Below are positions 46,635 through 57,728 of a stretch of DNA of 64,000 nt, piece by piece. The notes under the pieces were generated by a model. The model saw nothing but the letters and a program-made list of their open reading frames with translations, was not told the DNA's origin and ran no database searches. Location: the NCBI RefSeq assembly GCF_017654505.1, contig NC_054543.1, positions 21,464,976 through 21,528,975 on the forward strand, in the 5' to 3' direction. The first letter of the stretch is position 1, and every line of letters starts with the position of its first letter. The position numbers were made by a program, and so were the translations under genes. Source of the stretch: Polyodon spathula (taxonomy: Eukaryota; Chordata; Actinopteri; Acipenseriformes; Polyodontidae).

Positions 46635-46850
46635 TTATATTGCTGCCAGGTATACCTTCAAAGTGGATGCTGATTTTCTTGTGTTAAACAAGTGTTGTAA
46701 GAAGGTTAATATTGTCTCAATAGGGCAAGTCACAGGATCATGACCTTCGGCAAGGCACCAGTCTTGGAAAACCTTCCATTTATATAAGTACTGGGTTCTA
46801 GTGCTCGGCGCCCTAGCAGACTGTAGTGTTTCTACTACTGCATCTGGCAA
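46635..46850 (-). pseudogene. DIRS tyrosine recombinase, N-terminal core-binding part only
   Basis: The frame has APSTRTQYLYKWKVFQDWC, then an ILTFLQHLF block and ASTLKVYLAAI, matching the SAM-like core-binding domain at the start of DIRS/Ngaro recombinases. The catalytic half with its Arg-His-Arg-Tyr residues should follow on the minus strand at 46400-46634, but that stretch shows no such motif. The catalytic domain appears deleted, leaving this part next to the terminal repeats. Confidence 0.7.
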
Positions 46851-46853
46851 ACC

Positions 46854-48642
46854 TCATCTGAATAGACGGCTCTGTTCAACGGCAAGACCCAGAGTTGGAG
46901 CTGGGCTGGGTTCGGGTGCCATAGTAGCCCCTCTGCTTGGCTCAGGAGGTCCTTGCACAGTGGGAATTGCCACGGCTGATCCGGCAAAATGTCGGAGAGG
47001 AGAGCAAACCAGGGGCGTCTCGGCCATCTGGGTGCAGCCAGCAAAACTTGAGCTCTCTCCACCCTGATCCTCTCTAGTGTCAAGGGTAATAATGGTAGTG
47101 TAGGGAATGCATACAATAGCCCCTGTGGCCAGGGTTGAGCTAGTGCGTATACTCCCAGGGAGCCCCCGTCTCTCTCCATGGAGAACCATAGGGGCCAATG
47201 ACTGGACTCGGCTGTGGCAAAGAGGTCTACTCGTGCAAGTCGAAACCTCTCCCAAATCTGTTTCACCACTGCAGCCTCCACTCCGAGCTGTCTGGAGCTC
47301 TTCTGGACAGGATCTGCTGCCTTGTTGTCCACACAGGGGGAAGTGAACTGCTCTGGATGCAAGTTTCTGTGCATCCAGGACAGGAGTCTGTGCGCTTCAT
47401 GGTGAAGGCCCAGTGAGCACCGGCTGCCTTGTTGATTTACAGTATGTAGGCTACCACTGTGGTATTGTCCGTCCAGACCAGCACATGTTTGTGACATAAT
47501 TGTTGGTGAAAATAGGATAACGTCAGACTCACTGCTTGCAGCTCCTTCCACTGGCCTCTTATTCCTCTCCCATTCCAGACCACTCCCCAGCCCAGGCTGG
47601 AGGCATCTGTAGTGACCACTTCCCTTCTGTGGGGGGATCCGAGGGGAGATCCAAGGTGCAGATTGTCGGGATGGAGCCACCACTGCAGTGTCTTCCGGCA
47701 TTGTCTATACACTCGCACCAGCTGGTACCGAGCTCGGACCAGGTGTACCTTGAGCGTATTTACCCTGGTTTGAAGCAGGCATCTTCTCAGCAGCTCTAGT
47801 GGAAGGATTCTCAAGGTGGCTGTCATCACCCCCAACAACCTTTGATATACTTTGACCTGTAGGAGAGAGTCCTCTCAGAATAGGGAGAGTGTGGCCTCCA
47901 ACAACCGAATCCTGTCTTCCGACAGTGAGGCAAGCATGCTCACAGAGTTCAGTTTGATCCTCAGGAACACTGTGGACTGAGACGGTATGAAGTTGCTCTT
48001 CTGTTGATGTATTGAGAGCCTTAACTTCATCACATGATCTATGACCTGTTTTGTCTGCGCCTCTGCGCGTGCTTTTGAATGTGCGCAAACTAACCAATCG
48101 TCCAGATAGTTTAGGATCCGAATACCCTGCAGCCTGACTGGAGCCAGTGCTGCATCCATGCACTTTGAAAATGCATGGGGTTCCAGCGACAGGCCAAATG
48201 GCAGCATGCAGAATATGTAAGCACTGCCTTGAAAGGCGAAGCGCAGATTTTTTCTGTGCGTGGGACGGATCGGGATGTGAAAGTAGGCGTCTTGCAGGTC
48301 GATCAATGTGAACCAGTCGCCCGGTTGGACGGACTGGATGATATGCTGTGCTGTCAACATGTTGAACTTCCTCTGTTTGAGGAACAAGTTGAGGACCCTG
48401 AGGTCCAGAATTGGTCTGAAATCACTGTTCATTTTGGGCACCAGGAAGTACCTGGAGTAAAAGCCGCTGAGGGCATTGCTTGGACTTACCAAACGTACAG
48501 CGTTCTTCCTTTGAAGATTGGCAATCCCCTGTTGAAGGAGTATCGCTCTCGCTGGTTCGATGGAGGTAAGGAGCACACCCTTGAAGGGTGGCGGACCTAT
48601 GCGGAATTGTAGAGTGTATCCATGTCTCATTGTCAATAGCAC
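46854..48642 (-). pseudogene. DIRS reverse transcriptase-RNase H
   Basis: 47875-48642 holds the RT: LVSPSNALSGFYSRYFLVPK, then FRPILDLRVLN, FTLIDLQDAYFHIPI and FAFQGSAYIFCMLPFGL, with the catalytic box YLDDWLVCAHS intact. 47437-47838 continues in another frame with a connection segment and RNase H residues (EVVTTDASSLGWGVVWNGR and later VWTDNTTVVAYI). The C-terminal part is spread over other frames down to 46854 (SRVDLFA- and DILPDQPW-type residues). Several frameshifts inactivate it. Confidence 0.8.
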
Positions 48643-48790
48643 CTAGGAGTCCTGTGTGCAGCCTTGCCATGGGTCGTTGCCATTGGTCAGTCCGGTTGTG
48701 GGAGGGTTTGGTGGCAGCTGGGGCCTCTCACGGGTGGTCTTCCTTGGGCTTGGGAGGGTGCAGTTCTTTCTTAGGCCCTGGCCTTGGTCT

Positions 48791-50386
48791 TCAGCTGGAA
48801 AACCGGTTACCCCTGGCCTGCTGTGGTCCCCTGCTGCTGGCTCTGCCTCTGCCTCTACCTGCTTGCCTACTCTGGGGTGGAGTTTGGTGTTCAGACCCTT
48901 TTACCCCAGCAGACTGTGAATGCCACCTTGGGCGCTGACTGTAAGCTGGAAGGCGCAAAAACTTTGAGGTGACCATGGCTTTGTGGGACGCCTCCAGCAA
49001 CCTCCCTAATGCCTGACCTAACTCCCTCATTAGGTCAGTCATCGCCTTTGTTACCGCCTGAAGCTCCCCTGTGTCTGCTTCTGTAGCCCTTTCCTGCAGC
49101 CTCTCTGCTAACTGGTTCTGATAGAGCACCAGTATAGCCATGGCATTTGCTGCTCAGACTGACAGCGCTGCCAATGCATCACATCCATTGTCCTGCAAGG
49201 CTTGGATGGACAGGTTGGGTCCTTGTCCCACTTGGTGAAGGTGGAACCTTGCACCAATACAGTGACCATGTCCCCGATAGTGGGGAATGTGCCTAGGCCT
49301 GCTTTTGGGGCTCCTGCAGTATGAAGCAGAGACTCTGCTGTTCTGGAGGCTGAGGGTGCAGATGCTGGGTTGCTCCAGGAGGAGCGTACCAATTCCACAA
49401 AGTCCTGGCATAAAGGAAGGGCATGCTGTGGGTGTCCTTTCTGCTGGAGGAAGCTGTTCTCCTTTCCCTCCTGTTCTGCTGGCTAGGGAACATCCGTGGC
49501 TGCAGCTGCACGCTGTATTAGTGCCCGGCACTCTTCCCTCTGTGACACATGTGGCAAGGGCGGTAAGGAGCCCCCCACCGTGGCCTGCCCGATTCTGGAT
49601 CCACAATGTCCAATCTGGATGCCGTGAAGAACAGCTTGTCTGGGCTATGGGGTCTAGGCAGAGGGGATGGGGAATGAGACTGTGGGGGCTGGGGCTGCCC
49701 GGTGGTAGGGGGAAGTCTGCCCTGTCTCTAGCATGTTCTGCTGAGCCCTTACAGTCTCCGCCAGCTCCACAAAACATCGCTCGTCCGAGCTTGTGCGCCT
49801 CCTAGGCAACTGTGATGGGGATCGTCTGCACCTGCGTGGCTAAGGGGAGCCGTGCCTGCGCAGGGACCATCTGTCCCCAGGTGACCATCCCTTCGAGCTG
49901 TACCGCCTTGGTGGTGACCTTCTCGTCTCCCCTGAGAGGTGTCTGCACCTCTGTATCAGAGGTGGAGAAGGAGAGGGTGACCCAGTTGTGCGGGAGAGTT
50001 CCCTGGTCACTGTAGCAGGGGGGTCCTAGAGGACCTCTGCGGAGGGCCTTGGGCCACTGACCTCATTCTCCCTTGGTTTGGGGAGAGAGACTCTGCTGGG
50101 GATAGGGCTGTTCTCCAGTGCTTATTTCTTCTGGAGAACTTACTGTATGGAAAGCAGTCCAGATCACCTGCCAGTGCTTTGGCCACATGGTCTCGCCCTA
50201 AGCATCTGGCTCAGGACCAGTGCTCGTCCTGCCTGGGCAGCTTCGCAGCGCACTGGTCACACTGGTGGAACCCAGCTGAGGACCCAGTCGACTGTACTGA
50301 CATGGCTTTGCAGGTGAAGCTGCTGTGCTCGATGCCGATAGTAGTGCGGTCGGTGCCGAGCTGTAGATGCTTTTAAAGCGATTCAC
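48791..50386 (-). pseudogene. DIRS gag-like region
   Basis: Near 50100-50270 the minus strand reads CDQCAAKLPRQDEHWS, a stop, then ARCLGRDHVAKAL, the cysteine/histidine pattern at the start of DIRS gag proteins. 49108-49398 has GDMVTVLVQGSTFTKWDK-type residues. 48791-49141 includes MTDLMRELGQALGRLLEASH and an Arg/Gly-rich tail (SRQAGRGRGRASSRG) just before the RT. Multiple frames are needed to read it. The role is inferred from position and motif. Confidence 0.55.
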
Positions 50387-50400
50387 CGGTGCCAGATTAG

Positions 50401-50874
50401 TCGGTGCCGGGATTGGATATATAATTGCATAGTTTTGTTTTTGTTTCTTATTTGGGTGAGTAGCTAACTATCATTTATTTTCTTATACCACGTACAGGCA
50501 GGATCTGTACTCAGTGTGACTTTTGGCATTCTTTACATGATGTGAGAGCTGCAGGTCTGAAATTTTCTTTTGCAGTTGATTGTTGTTAGGACATAGGATA
50601 GCAATAACATCCCTAAAGCAAGTTTTCACAAACTCACCTTCGGGCAATGTACCAGGCCACTTGTTAGGAGTAGGCTAGAGTCGCGGTCTCAGATTGTTTG
50701 GCAAATTTGGTCAACATTTGTGTCTATTTATCCTTTTGCTTTTTACTGACAGCAGCCATTTTGATGAGTACATTTGAATCAGCTCTGATATGAAAATGAA
50801 ATACAAACTTTCAGATAAAACTCAAAAGATGTATTCATGAACATAATATCTAACATTTGCACAGCAGAAAACTG
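50401..50874. other. No feature recognised
   Basis: Nothing recognised; the 5' terminal repeat of the DIRS element could lie at its start. Confidence 0.3.
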
Positions 50875-51040
50875 TATTTAAATGGAAATTTGCACATATA
50901 ACACATGACTGTCATAGCAGTTCTAGCGCTAACTTTTAAAGACAGAAGTTCATAATCTTTTGGTAATTCTTTGTCAATGTGGGCATGGTTTGTAGTGAAA
51001 TATCGCTGCAGATTTGAAGATTTGAACTGCGACATAAAGG
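50875..51040 (-). pseudogene. hAT-type BED zinc-finger fragment
   Basis: The frame contains FKSSNLQRYFTTNHAHIDKE followed by LPKDYELLSLK, like the second half of the BED-type finger and linker at the start of many hAT/EPM2AIP1-like proteins. Cysteines before it are lost where the next repeat begins (51046). A very short fragment; low confidence. Confidence 0.35.
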
Positions 51041-51045
51041 CAAGT

Positions 51046-51526
51046 GCCCAGTTGCATAACACCTTAAGTGAAATTCCCCCCTTAGTTTTCCCAAATGTTC
51101 TACTTAAGTAATATTTGTATTTAAGAATTTCTCTTAAGTTAGTTAACCATTGCACAAAACTACTTTAGGGGATAACGAAGTGAAAATACTTAAATGTCCT
51201 ATTGAGACACCTTAAATCGAAAAAACGGTTTAGCAGTGTTTTTGGAAATTGAAGAGGACAGAGCCACACTTAGCAGAAGGATTTGCAGAGAGAAAATCTT
51301 TTGGATATAATGGATGACGAGCACTTAATAACAAACTATATAATTGTGTAATGCTAGAAGCAGATTAACAACCCCAAACAAGAAGGAATCACGCATTGCT
51401 CTCTGTTCTTCAAATACAACGGCAGCACTTCTTTTTTTTCGCAGCTGGTGGCTTTTTATTACTATAAAAGTGTATACTTAAAAAAAAACAAAAAAACACA
51501 AATTTGGCCGGTTGCATAACATCTTA
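51046..51526. repeat. Pair of Harbinger-like ends in direct orientation
   Basis: GCCCAGTTGCATAACACCTT at 51046 and GGCCGGTTGCATAACATCTT at 51506 are nearly identical and in the same orientation, about 460 bp apart. Ends of this type usually occur as inverted pairs. No partner in inverse orientation was seen, so two truncated copies in tandem are likely. Confidence 0.4.
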
Positions 51527-51661
51527 ATTGAGATTAATAGTTAATTCTGCTAAATACAAGATACTGCTCTCACTTTTGTTGCAAACACAGCAGTCATATA
51601 AGTTGTTTAAACAAATATTTACCTGATTTACCTGTTTTTTGTGATGCTCTTCTGAAATCAG

Positions 51662-51662
51662 A

Positions 51663-51716
<54 letters not shown>

Positions 51717-51723
51717 GCACACA
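51662..51723. repeat. Compound microsatellite (AT)n-(AC)n
   Basis: AT then AC run adjoining the Tc1 terminus. Confidence 0.95.
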
Positions 51724-53100
51724 CTACCAGTCAAAAGTTTTAGAACACCTCCATTTTTCCAGTTTTTATTGAAATGTACGCAGTTTAATGTTTCAATGTA
51801 ATCTGAAATTAAAGCATAGAACAAATAAACAATTGGAGATAAAAAAGAAATCATGGAATTGTGGCATTCTCTCTACAATGGAAATCAAATATTGTTCGGA
51901 AAGTTCTTCCCAACACTGTTGCAGAAGTTCCCACAAATGTGTTGCACTTGTAGGTTGCTTTGCTTTCACCCTTCTGTCCAGTTCATCCCAAACCAGCTCG
52001 ATGGGGTTTAAGTCTAAAGACTGTGCTGGCTATTCCATGATTTGAAGCCTACTGTCTTGTTTTTTTCTTCTAAGGTAGTTCTGACATAGTCTGAAGGTAT
52101 GTTTTGGGTCATTATCTTGCTGTAGGATGAACCCCTGACCAAGGCGTATACCAGAGGGTATTGCATGGCGCTGCAAAATGCTGTGGTGGCCATTTTGGTT
52201 CAGGGTGCCACTCAATCTGTGCAAGTCGCCTACTCTGGATCCAGCAAAACAGTACCTGACCATCATGTTTCCTCCTCCTTGTTTGACAGTTGGTGTCACA
52301 CACCGAGGAACCACTGATGGCGTACAAAAACCCTGCATGATGAACCGAAGATTTCAAATTTTGATTCATCGGTCCATAAGACCTTCTTCCAGTCTTCAGT
52401 AGTCCACTGGTGGTGCTTCATGGCCCAGGCAAGCCCCTTTTTCTTATTTTGCCATCTTAGCTATGGCTTTCTTACTGCCACTTGACTTGTTAAACCTGCA
52501 GCCCGAAGTCTTCTCTTCACAGTTGAAACTGAGACTTGCTTACTTCGACCAGTGTTAAACTGTGCTTGAAGCTGTTGTCCTGTGGGCCGCCTATCACGCA
52601 AGCTGTTGACTCTCAGAAACTTGTCTTCTGATTCTGTTGTGGCTTTGGGTCTGCCAGACCTCTTCCTGTCAGAGTTTCCTCCAGTTTCCAAGTGCCTTTT
52701 GATGGTGTAGGAAACTGTATTCACTGACACCTTGGCTTTCTTTGCAATTTCTCTAAAGGAAAGACCTACACTTTTAAGGGTTATAATGATCTGTCTGTCT
52801 TCCTTTGTTAATTGCCTTTTTCTCGCCATTATGATAGCAATATACTACTTCCTGCAGTACAGTACTGTCAAATAATGCTTAAGAGGGTGTAGTAACACAG
52901 TATGTTCGAACACTGCTTTTATACAGACAGAGAGTTTGCAAGTAATCAACAAAAGTTGGGACACCTGTAGGAATTGTTAGCATCAACTTTCAAGGCTTAA
53001 TTTCCTTCCATTGCTGCAGAACAGTTGTAAGTTGTTAACCCATTACTTGTTCCCTGAAAAAAAGGCCTTTTTGTATAACTCTGAAATGTACATTATTTTT
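51724..53100 (-). mobile_element. Tc1-like transposon copy 1
   Basis: It starts at CTACCAGTCAAAAGTTTTAG, a common Tc1 terminus in fish, and ends near GAAATGTACATTATTTTTCAG, with the transposase on the minus strand between. The inner end motif GAAATGTAC also occurs near 51772, so the two ends share inverted motifs. A TA target duplication could not be resolved at either end. Confidence 0.75.
51900..52829 (-). pseudogene. Tc1 transposase; DNA-binding half intact, catalytic half broken
   Basis: 52461-52829 is an open 122-residue frame with the bipartite paired-like DNA-binding domain (KEDRQIIITLKSVGLSFREI, KVSVNTVSYTIKRH) and the linker motif KRSGRPKA. On the minus strand after it, 52030-52460 reads LWTDESKFEIFG (first catalytic Asp) and, in other frames, FILQQDNDPKHT (second Asp). 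Several frameshifts and stops follow. The enzyme would cut the element out with a DD34E site. Confidence 0.8.
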
Positions 53101-53359
53101 CAGTTTTTGTTAACCTAAACTTTTTTTTAACCTCTGGCAGTTTACCGCTTACCTTTGTACAATTTCAGGTTATTCACTGGACTTTAACTGATATGTAACA
53201 AAAAAGTGTTGCTGCCACGCTGCTGCTACATATTGTGATGATATGAAAAACATGGCTTCAGTTCATTTACTTGTAAACGCACAATATAAGTTTGATACTT
53301 ATTCTGTTGGTGCGATGTTTAAAACAAAGTCTTCTTAACACGGTTGTTTTCTCTGTAGA
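53101..53359. other. Possible 3' part of the Gmr1-like element
   Basis: No LTR was recognised; the 3' LTR expected here may be lost. Confidence 0.3.
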
Positions 53360-54352
53360 ACTTAGTTGTGCACCAGTGCAGTGCAGTATCTCTGTGAAGT
53401 CTGTAGGCAAAAGCTTTCATCATTCCAGAGGAAGACCATTTTCTCCATTTTGAGTGTGAAAGTGTAAGGCTGCAAACTCAAAAACCACCTTATTACCCTC
53501 ACATTTTTGTCCTTGGACCTGTGCATCCAGGTAAGGGGGGGCATGGTCACTGATGAGGGTAAATTGACGGCCCAACAAGTAATACCATAAAAGCCCATCT
53601 GACCACTAAACATTCCTTTTCTACAATTGCGTAATTCTTTTCCCGGGGCTCCAGCTTCCAGCTCAAGAAGAGAACAGGGTGTTCAGTCCCGTCGATCTCC
53701 TCAGACAGTATGGCCCCTAGTCCCACCTCAGAGGAGTCTGTCTGTAATAAACATTATTTTCCAAAATCCGGGACAACCAAGACTGGATCACTACACAAAG
53801 CTTCCTTGAGGCTATTAAAGGTTAGTTCTGCCTTTGACTGTGAATTGCTATGCTGTCCAGGTAGGCTGCTGCATATGCCCGATGGGGCCGCAATATCTGG
53901 TCCATAAGTCACTGAAAGGCTGCCGGGGTGCCATGTAGGCCAAATGGTAATACAGTATATTGAAACAACCCATCAGGAGTCGCAAAAACTGTTCTTTCTT
54001 TAGCTCTAGTGGTTAGGGGGACTTGCCGATATACTTTTGTAAGGTCAAGCGTGGTTATGTATCGAGCTTTCCCTAACTGATCCAGTAGTTCATCTACTCT
54101 TGGCATAGGGTAGGCATCAAACTTTGAGATTTCATTTAACTTTCTGAAATCGTTACAGAACCACCACGAACCATCTGGTTTGGGAACCAAAACTATAGGG
54201 CTTGACCACTCACTGGTGGACTCCTCAATAACCCCTAACTCTAACATTTTCTTTACCTCTGTCCTTATGGCTTCCTTACAATCTTCTGGGACTTGATATG
54301 GTCTCATATTCACCTTTTTTCCTGGTGTCGTGATAATGTCATGTGCTACCAC
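53360..54352 (-). pseudogene. Ty3 reverse transcriptase-RNase H
   Basis: 53909-54352 carries RT blocks: YQVPEDCKEAIRTEVKKMLE, SPIVLVPKPDGSWWFCNDFR, ITTLDLTKVYRQVPL and LPFGLHGTPAAFQ. A stop follows, then the expected catalytic YLDD reads YLDS, so the second active-site aspartate is lost. Further on, 53830-53620 shows RNase H residues (LLQTDSSEVGLGAILSEE, EKNYAIVEKECL) and 53360-53613 its C-terminal part (APLTWMHRS-like). It lies directly after the integrase end, consistent with a Gmr1-type polyprotein. Confidence 0.8.
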
Positions 54353-54438
54353 CTGTGTTTATTCCTGAAAACACCCTCTTATTTTTTCCCACAAAAGCCA
54401 TTACTTGCTCTGGGGAAAGTGTAGGTGCTATATTGACT

Positions 54439-55198
54439 TCAGGTGTCCCTACTGGTGAGATGGAATAGGTTTCTATTGCCATCAAAACGTCTTTGCCTCT
54501 CCAAGTTAACATAATATATCTGTTCAAGTCGTCTTCGGCCTGGCTTTTGAACTCTATAGTTCACTTCCCCTACCTTTTCTATCATCTCATATGGTTCCTT
54601 CCATGTGGCTAGCAATTTACACTCCACAGTGGGGATTAAAACCAACACCCTATGCCCAGGTTGAAACACCCGTATTGTGGCTTGTCGGTTATAGGTAAAT
54701 TATTGGTGCTCTTGTGCCTCTCTCAAGTGCTCTCTCATGCTTGGGGTGACGGCTGCTATTTTATCATGCATGTTGGTGATGTGCTCAATCACACTATGAT
54801 AGGGTGTGGACTCATGTTCCCAGGTTTCCCATGCTATATCAAATATTCCCTATGGGTGCCTCCCATACACTAACTCAAAAGGTGAAAATCCCAGTGATGA
54901 CTCTGGAACCTCACATATGGCAAACATCAAATATGGTAACATGAAGTCCCAATTTTTTCCATTTTTATCAATCACCTTATGCAGCATAGATTTCAAGGTT
55001 CTGTTAAATCTCTCCACTGGGCCATCGTCTGTGGATGATTCACTGAAGTACGAAGCTGTTAAGGAGTTTACTAAGGTCTGTCATAACCTGTGACATAAAT
55101 GGGGTGCCCTGATCTGTAAGGATTTCCTTTGGGATGCCCACCCGACTAAACATGTTCATAAGCTCCTTTGCTATAGTAACAATGTCAAGTCCTGAGGT
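54439..55198 (-). pseudogene. Ty3 integrase, second half of the core and C-terminal domain
   Basis: From right to left: IPKEILTDQGTPFMSQV gives the second catalytic Asp, and GPVERFNRTLKSML gives the Glu of the DD35E site. GFSPFELVYGRHP follows, then after a stop-broken stretch the C-terminal GPY/F-like module (VFQPGHRVLVLIP, TWKEPYEMIEKVGEVNYRV). Reading resumes exactly where the insertion ends at 55198. It is followed on the minus strand by the RT, which fixes the IN-before-RT order. Confidence 0.8.
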
Positions 55199-55545
55199 GC
55201 CAGATAGTTACCAATGTCCTATCAAATTATTTAACTTAACCGCATTACCAGGACCAGAAAACCCAATCAACCTATTCAAGATCTGTGTAGTTAACTAGAG
55301 TAAGCAGGGACTATTAATTAATTGAATACCAAAACAAATTGCTTATAAAGTAAATATATTTAGATGGCTCCACCTTTGAATCCATTCACCAATAATGAAA
55401 CCAAATTACAGAATAAAGAAACAAAGCGTGTTAATTAACAATTACAGAAATAAGGAAAATGTTAATTAACCAAAATAAAATTAAACAAACAATGAATTGC
55501 ATGGCAATAACAAGCAATATGAGACAATGAAAAGCTTTTCATCCC
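55199..55545. other. Unrecognised left flank of the insertion
   Basis: AT-rich, with repeated TTAATTAAC motifs. No feature identified. Confidence 0.35.
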
Positions 55546-56106
55546 TGTGGCAAAGTGCCCAGCCCCTGGGCTATTTATTTGTGTTGTATGTTGCGTGTAA
55601 GGTGTTAATGTTGGTGTATTGTAGTTGGTACATGGGACATAATATCGGTTATGAGCATGAGTGATTTAAAATGTATATTTGTATTTAGACACGAGGATTG
55701 CACAGCACTTCACGTGCAGGTAAAATGTAATAATATGTGAGCATGGGGAATTGCATGAATGATTAATTAGCAATCGAGTCACGGTACAGCTGCATAAAAG
55801 CAGCATGTTTTCAATCACCCGGGGTTGTGTGTTCATGAGCAGAGAACGGGTGTGGAGAGGAGAGTTAAAATAAAATAAAGAAAGAAAGAAAGAACAATTG
55901 CTAAGGCGTGCTGGAGGGCCAGCAGTGTATTTATTTGTTTAACGTTCGTCCACTTGTTTTGTCTGTTAGTATATTTTGTTTGTCTATTTATTTTGACCGC
56001 AAGTGCCTTGTCCTGTTTTGGTGTCAGTGTTTTGTTACAACCTGTTTATTTTCTGTCTGTTTACCTATTAAATGCTGAGCGCAACCAAGCTACAGCACTT
56101 CACGTA
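55546..56106 (+). mobile_element. LTR of family 1, 3' end missing
   Basis: It begins TGTGGCAAAGTGCCCAGCCC and matches the other family-1 LTRs through the CTGCATAAAAGCAGCATG block to CTATTAAATGCTGAG. At about 56106 it passes straight into the Pro/Glu-rich spacer, without LTR end, primer site or zinc knuckle. This points to a deletion. Confidence 0.75.
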
Positions 56107-57020
56107 GCTCCCATCTCCACCAGCAGAGGAAGAATGCTTGCTGATTTTGCCTCCAGAGCCAGAGGGAGAGGAGCCGTCTCCAGCACCAGAGGGAGAGGAG
56201 CCGTCGCTGCCATCTCAGGCACCAGAGGGAGAAGTCCCACCACTGTCTCCAGAGCGAGAGGGAGAAGCTCTGTTGTTCCCTGCAAATGAGGCAAGTGAGG
56301 GAGAGCCGTATCAGTCCCCTGCAAGTGAGGGAGAGCCACACCAGTCCTCTGTAACAAGGGTAGACTGCATGCAATGCATGAGGTCTTACTCCTCCATTCC
56401 CAGGAGTTAACACTACTTCTCCTGCTCCGTCGCCACTTTTCACAATGTATCTACACGCCGCTCTCCACCTACCTTTTTTATACCCAGCAGGAGCTGCCTC
56501 TTCTGAGTCCACCACTTTTTCCACCAGCAGGAGCAGAGCAGCAGGAGCTGCCTCTGCCTCCTCCACCTCCACCAGCAGAGAGAAGAATGCCTGCAGGTTT
56601 CACCTCCACCACCATGGGGAGAGTACCTGCCATTGCCTCTCCAGAGTCCCCTCCTGCCGTCACCTCCCAAGTGTCCAGCATCGGTGGGAGAAACCCTGCC
56701 AGAGGAGCTGCCACGGAGCTGCCGTTGCCTCTGCCACCTCTACAGCCAGGAGCAGAGCAGAGCTCCTAGAGCTTAACACTCTCTGCCTCCATGTGGTACC
56801 ACCTCCACCACCAGGAGCAGAGTTCATTTTAAGTTAGTCCCTTTAACTTTTTTTGCTAAGGAGCTGCCTCTGTTTCTGCCACCTCCACCAGCAGAGGGTG
56901 AATACATGCTGGGTCCACTTCCACCAGCAAGAGTGAATGCTTGCTGGTATCACTTCCCTCATCACCAACACAAGGACAGGAGCTGGAGCTGCCTCTGCCT
57001 CATCACAACTGGCTAAATGA
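56107..57020 (+). pseudogene. Pro/Glu-rich gag spacer of LTR family 1
   Basis: Repeats code for motifs such as PEGEEPS, SEGEPYQSPA and, in other frames, PPPPPAERR. Blocks such as CACCTCCACCAGCAGAG recur here and at 10870-11330. Two 30-bp units at about 56291-56350 relate to the decamer repeat at 43672-43881. No enzymatic domain is present. The frame shifts several times. Confidence 0.6.
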
Positions 57021-57233
57021 TCCTTTTAATGACTTAAAACCAAGCCAACAATATTCAAAAGCTGCACGACCTGTTTCGCTGGAACACATAGGTTAGTTAA
57101 CCAGTCTGTTCATCTGGCTTCCGGTGCATAGTTTGTTGCTAATACTCATCGAGTGGATCAGTTAACATTGTCCTCATGAAGCCGCTGACGACATAGAACA
57201 GTTTTGTTTCGTTCTAACAGACACTCCGCCCTC
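57021..57233. other. Unrecognised spacer before the 9-bp array
   Basis: No feature recognised. Confidence 0.3.
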
Positions 57234-57728
57234 GCTCTCACAGCCCTCACAGCTCTCACAGCCCTCAGAGCTCTCACAGCCCTCATTTGAGCCCTCACAG
57301 CTCTCACAGCCCTCACAGCCCTTACAGCCCTCACAGCCACCCTCACAGCCCTAGTTATTTTCTCACAGTTATCTGACAGCCTCACAGCTCACAGCCCTCA
57401 CAGCCCTCACAGCCCTCACAGCCCTCACAGCCCTCACAGCCCTCACAGCCCTCACAGCCCTCACAGCTCTCACAGCCCTCACAGCCCTCACAGCTCTCAC
57501 AGCCCTCACAGCTCCTCACAGCCCTCACAGCCCCCACAGCCCTCACAGCCCTCTCCTGGGCACAAGCCCTCACAGCCCTCACAGCCCTCCACAGCCTCAC
57601 CTGAGCCCTCACAGCCCTCACAGCCCTCACAGCCCTCACAGCCCTCACAGCCCTCACAGCCCTCACAGCCCTCACAGCCCTCACAGCCCTCACAGCCCTC
57701 ACAGCCCTCACAGAGACGGCCCTCACAG
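57234..57728. repeat. 9-bp tandem array 1 (CTCACAGCC)n
   Basis: Mostly perfect CTCACAGCC units, with CTCACAGCT variants and a few insertions. The unit lacks stop codons in five of six frames, so long low-complexity frames (HSP, SQP, LTA forward; AVR, EGC reverse) appear. They are not genes. Confidence 0.95.

Larger units (their letters stand above)
46111..50400 (-). mobile_element. DIRS-type retrotransposon, decayed
   Basis: On the minus strand the order is gag-like region, RT-RNase H, then the start of a tyrosine recombinase, followed by a terminal region with a 50-bp inverted repeat. This is the DIRS1 layout, in which a recombinase replaces the integrase and no target duplication forms. 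All frames are broken. The 5' (right) boundary is approximate. Confidence 0.85.

Noticed and set aside
46801..49805. Many plus-strand frames of 60-170 residues
   Set aside because: Antisense shadows of the GC-rich DIRS gag and RT region.
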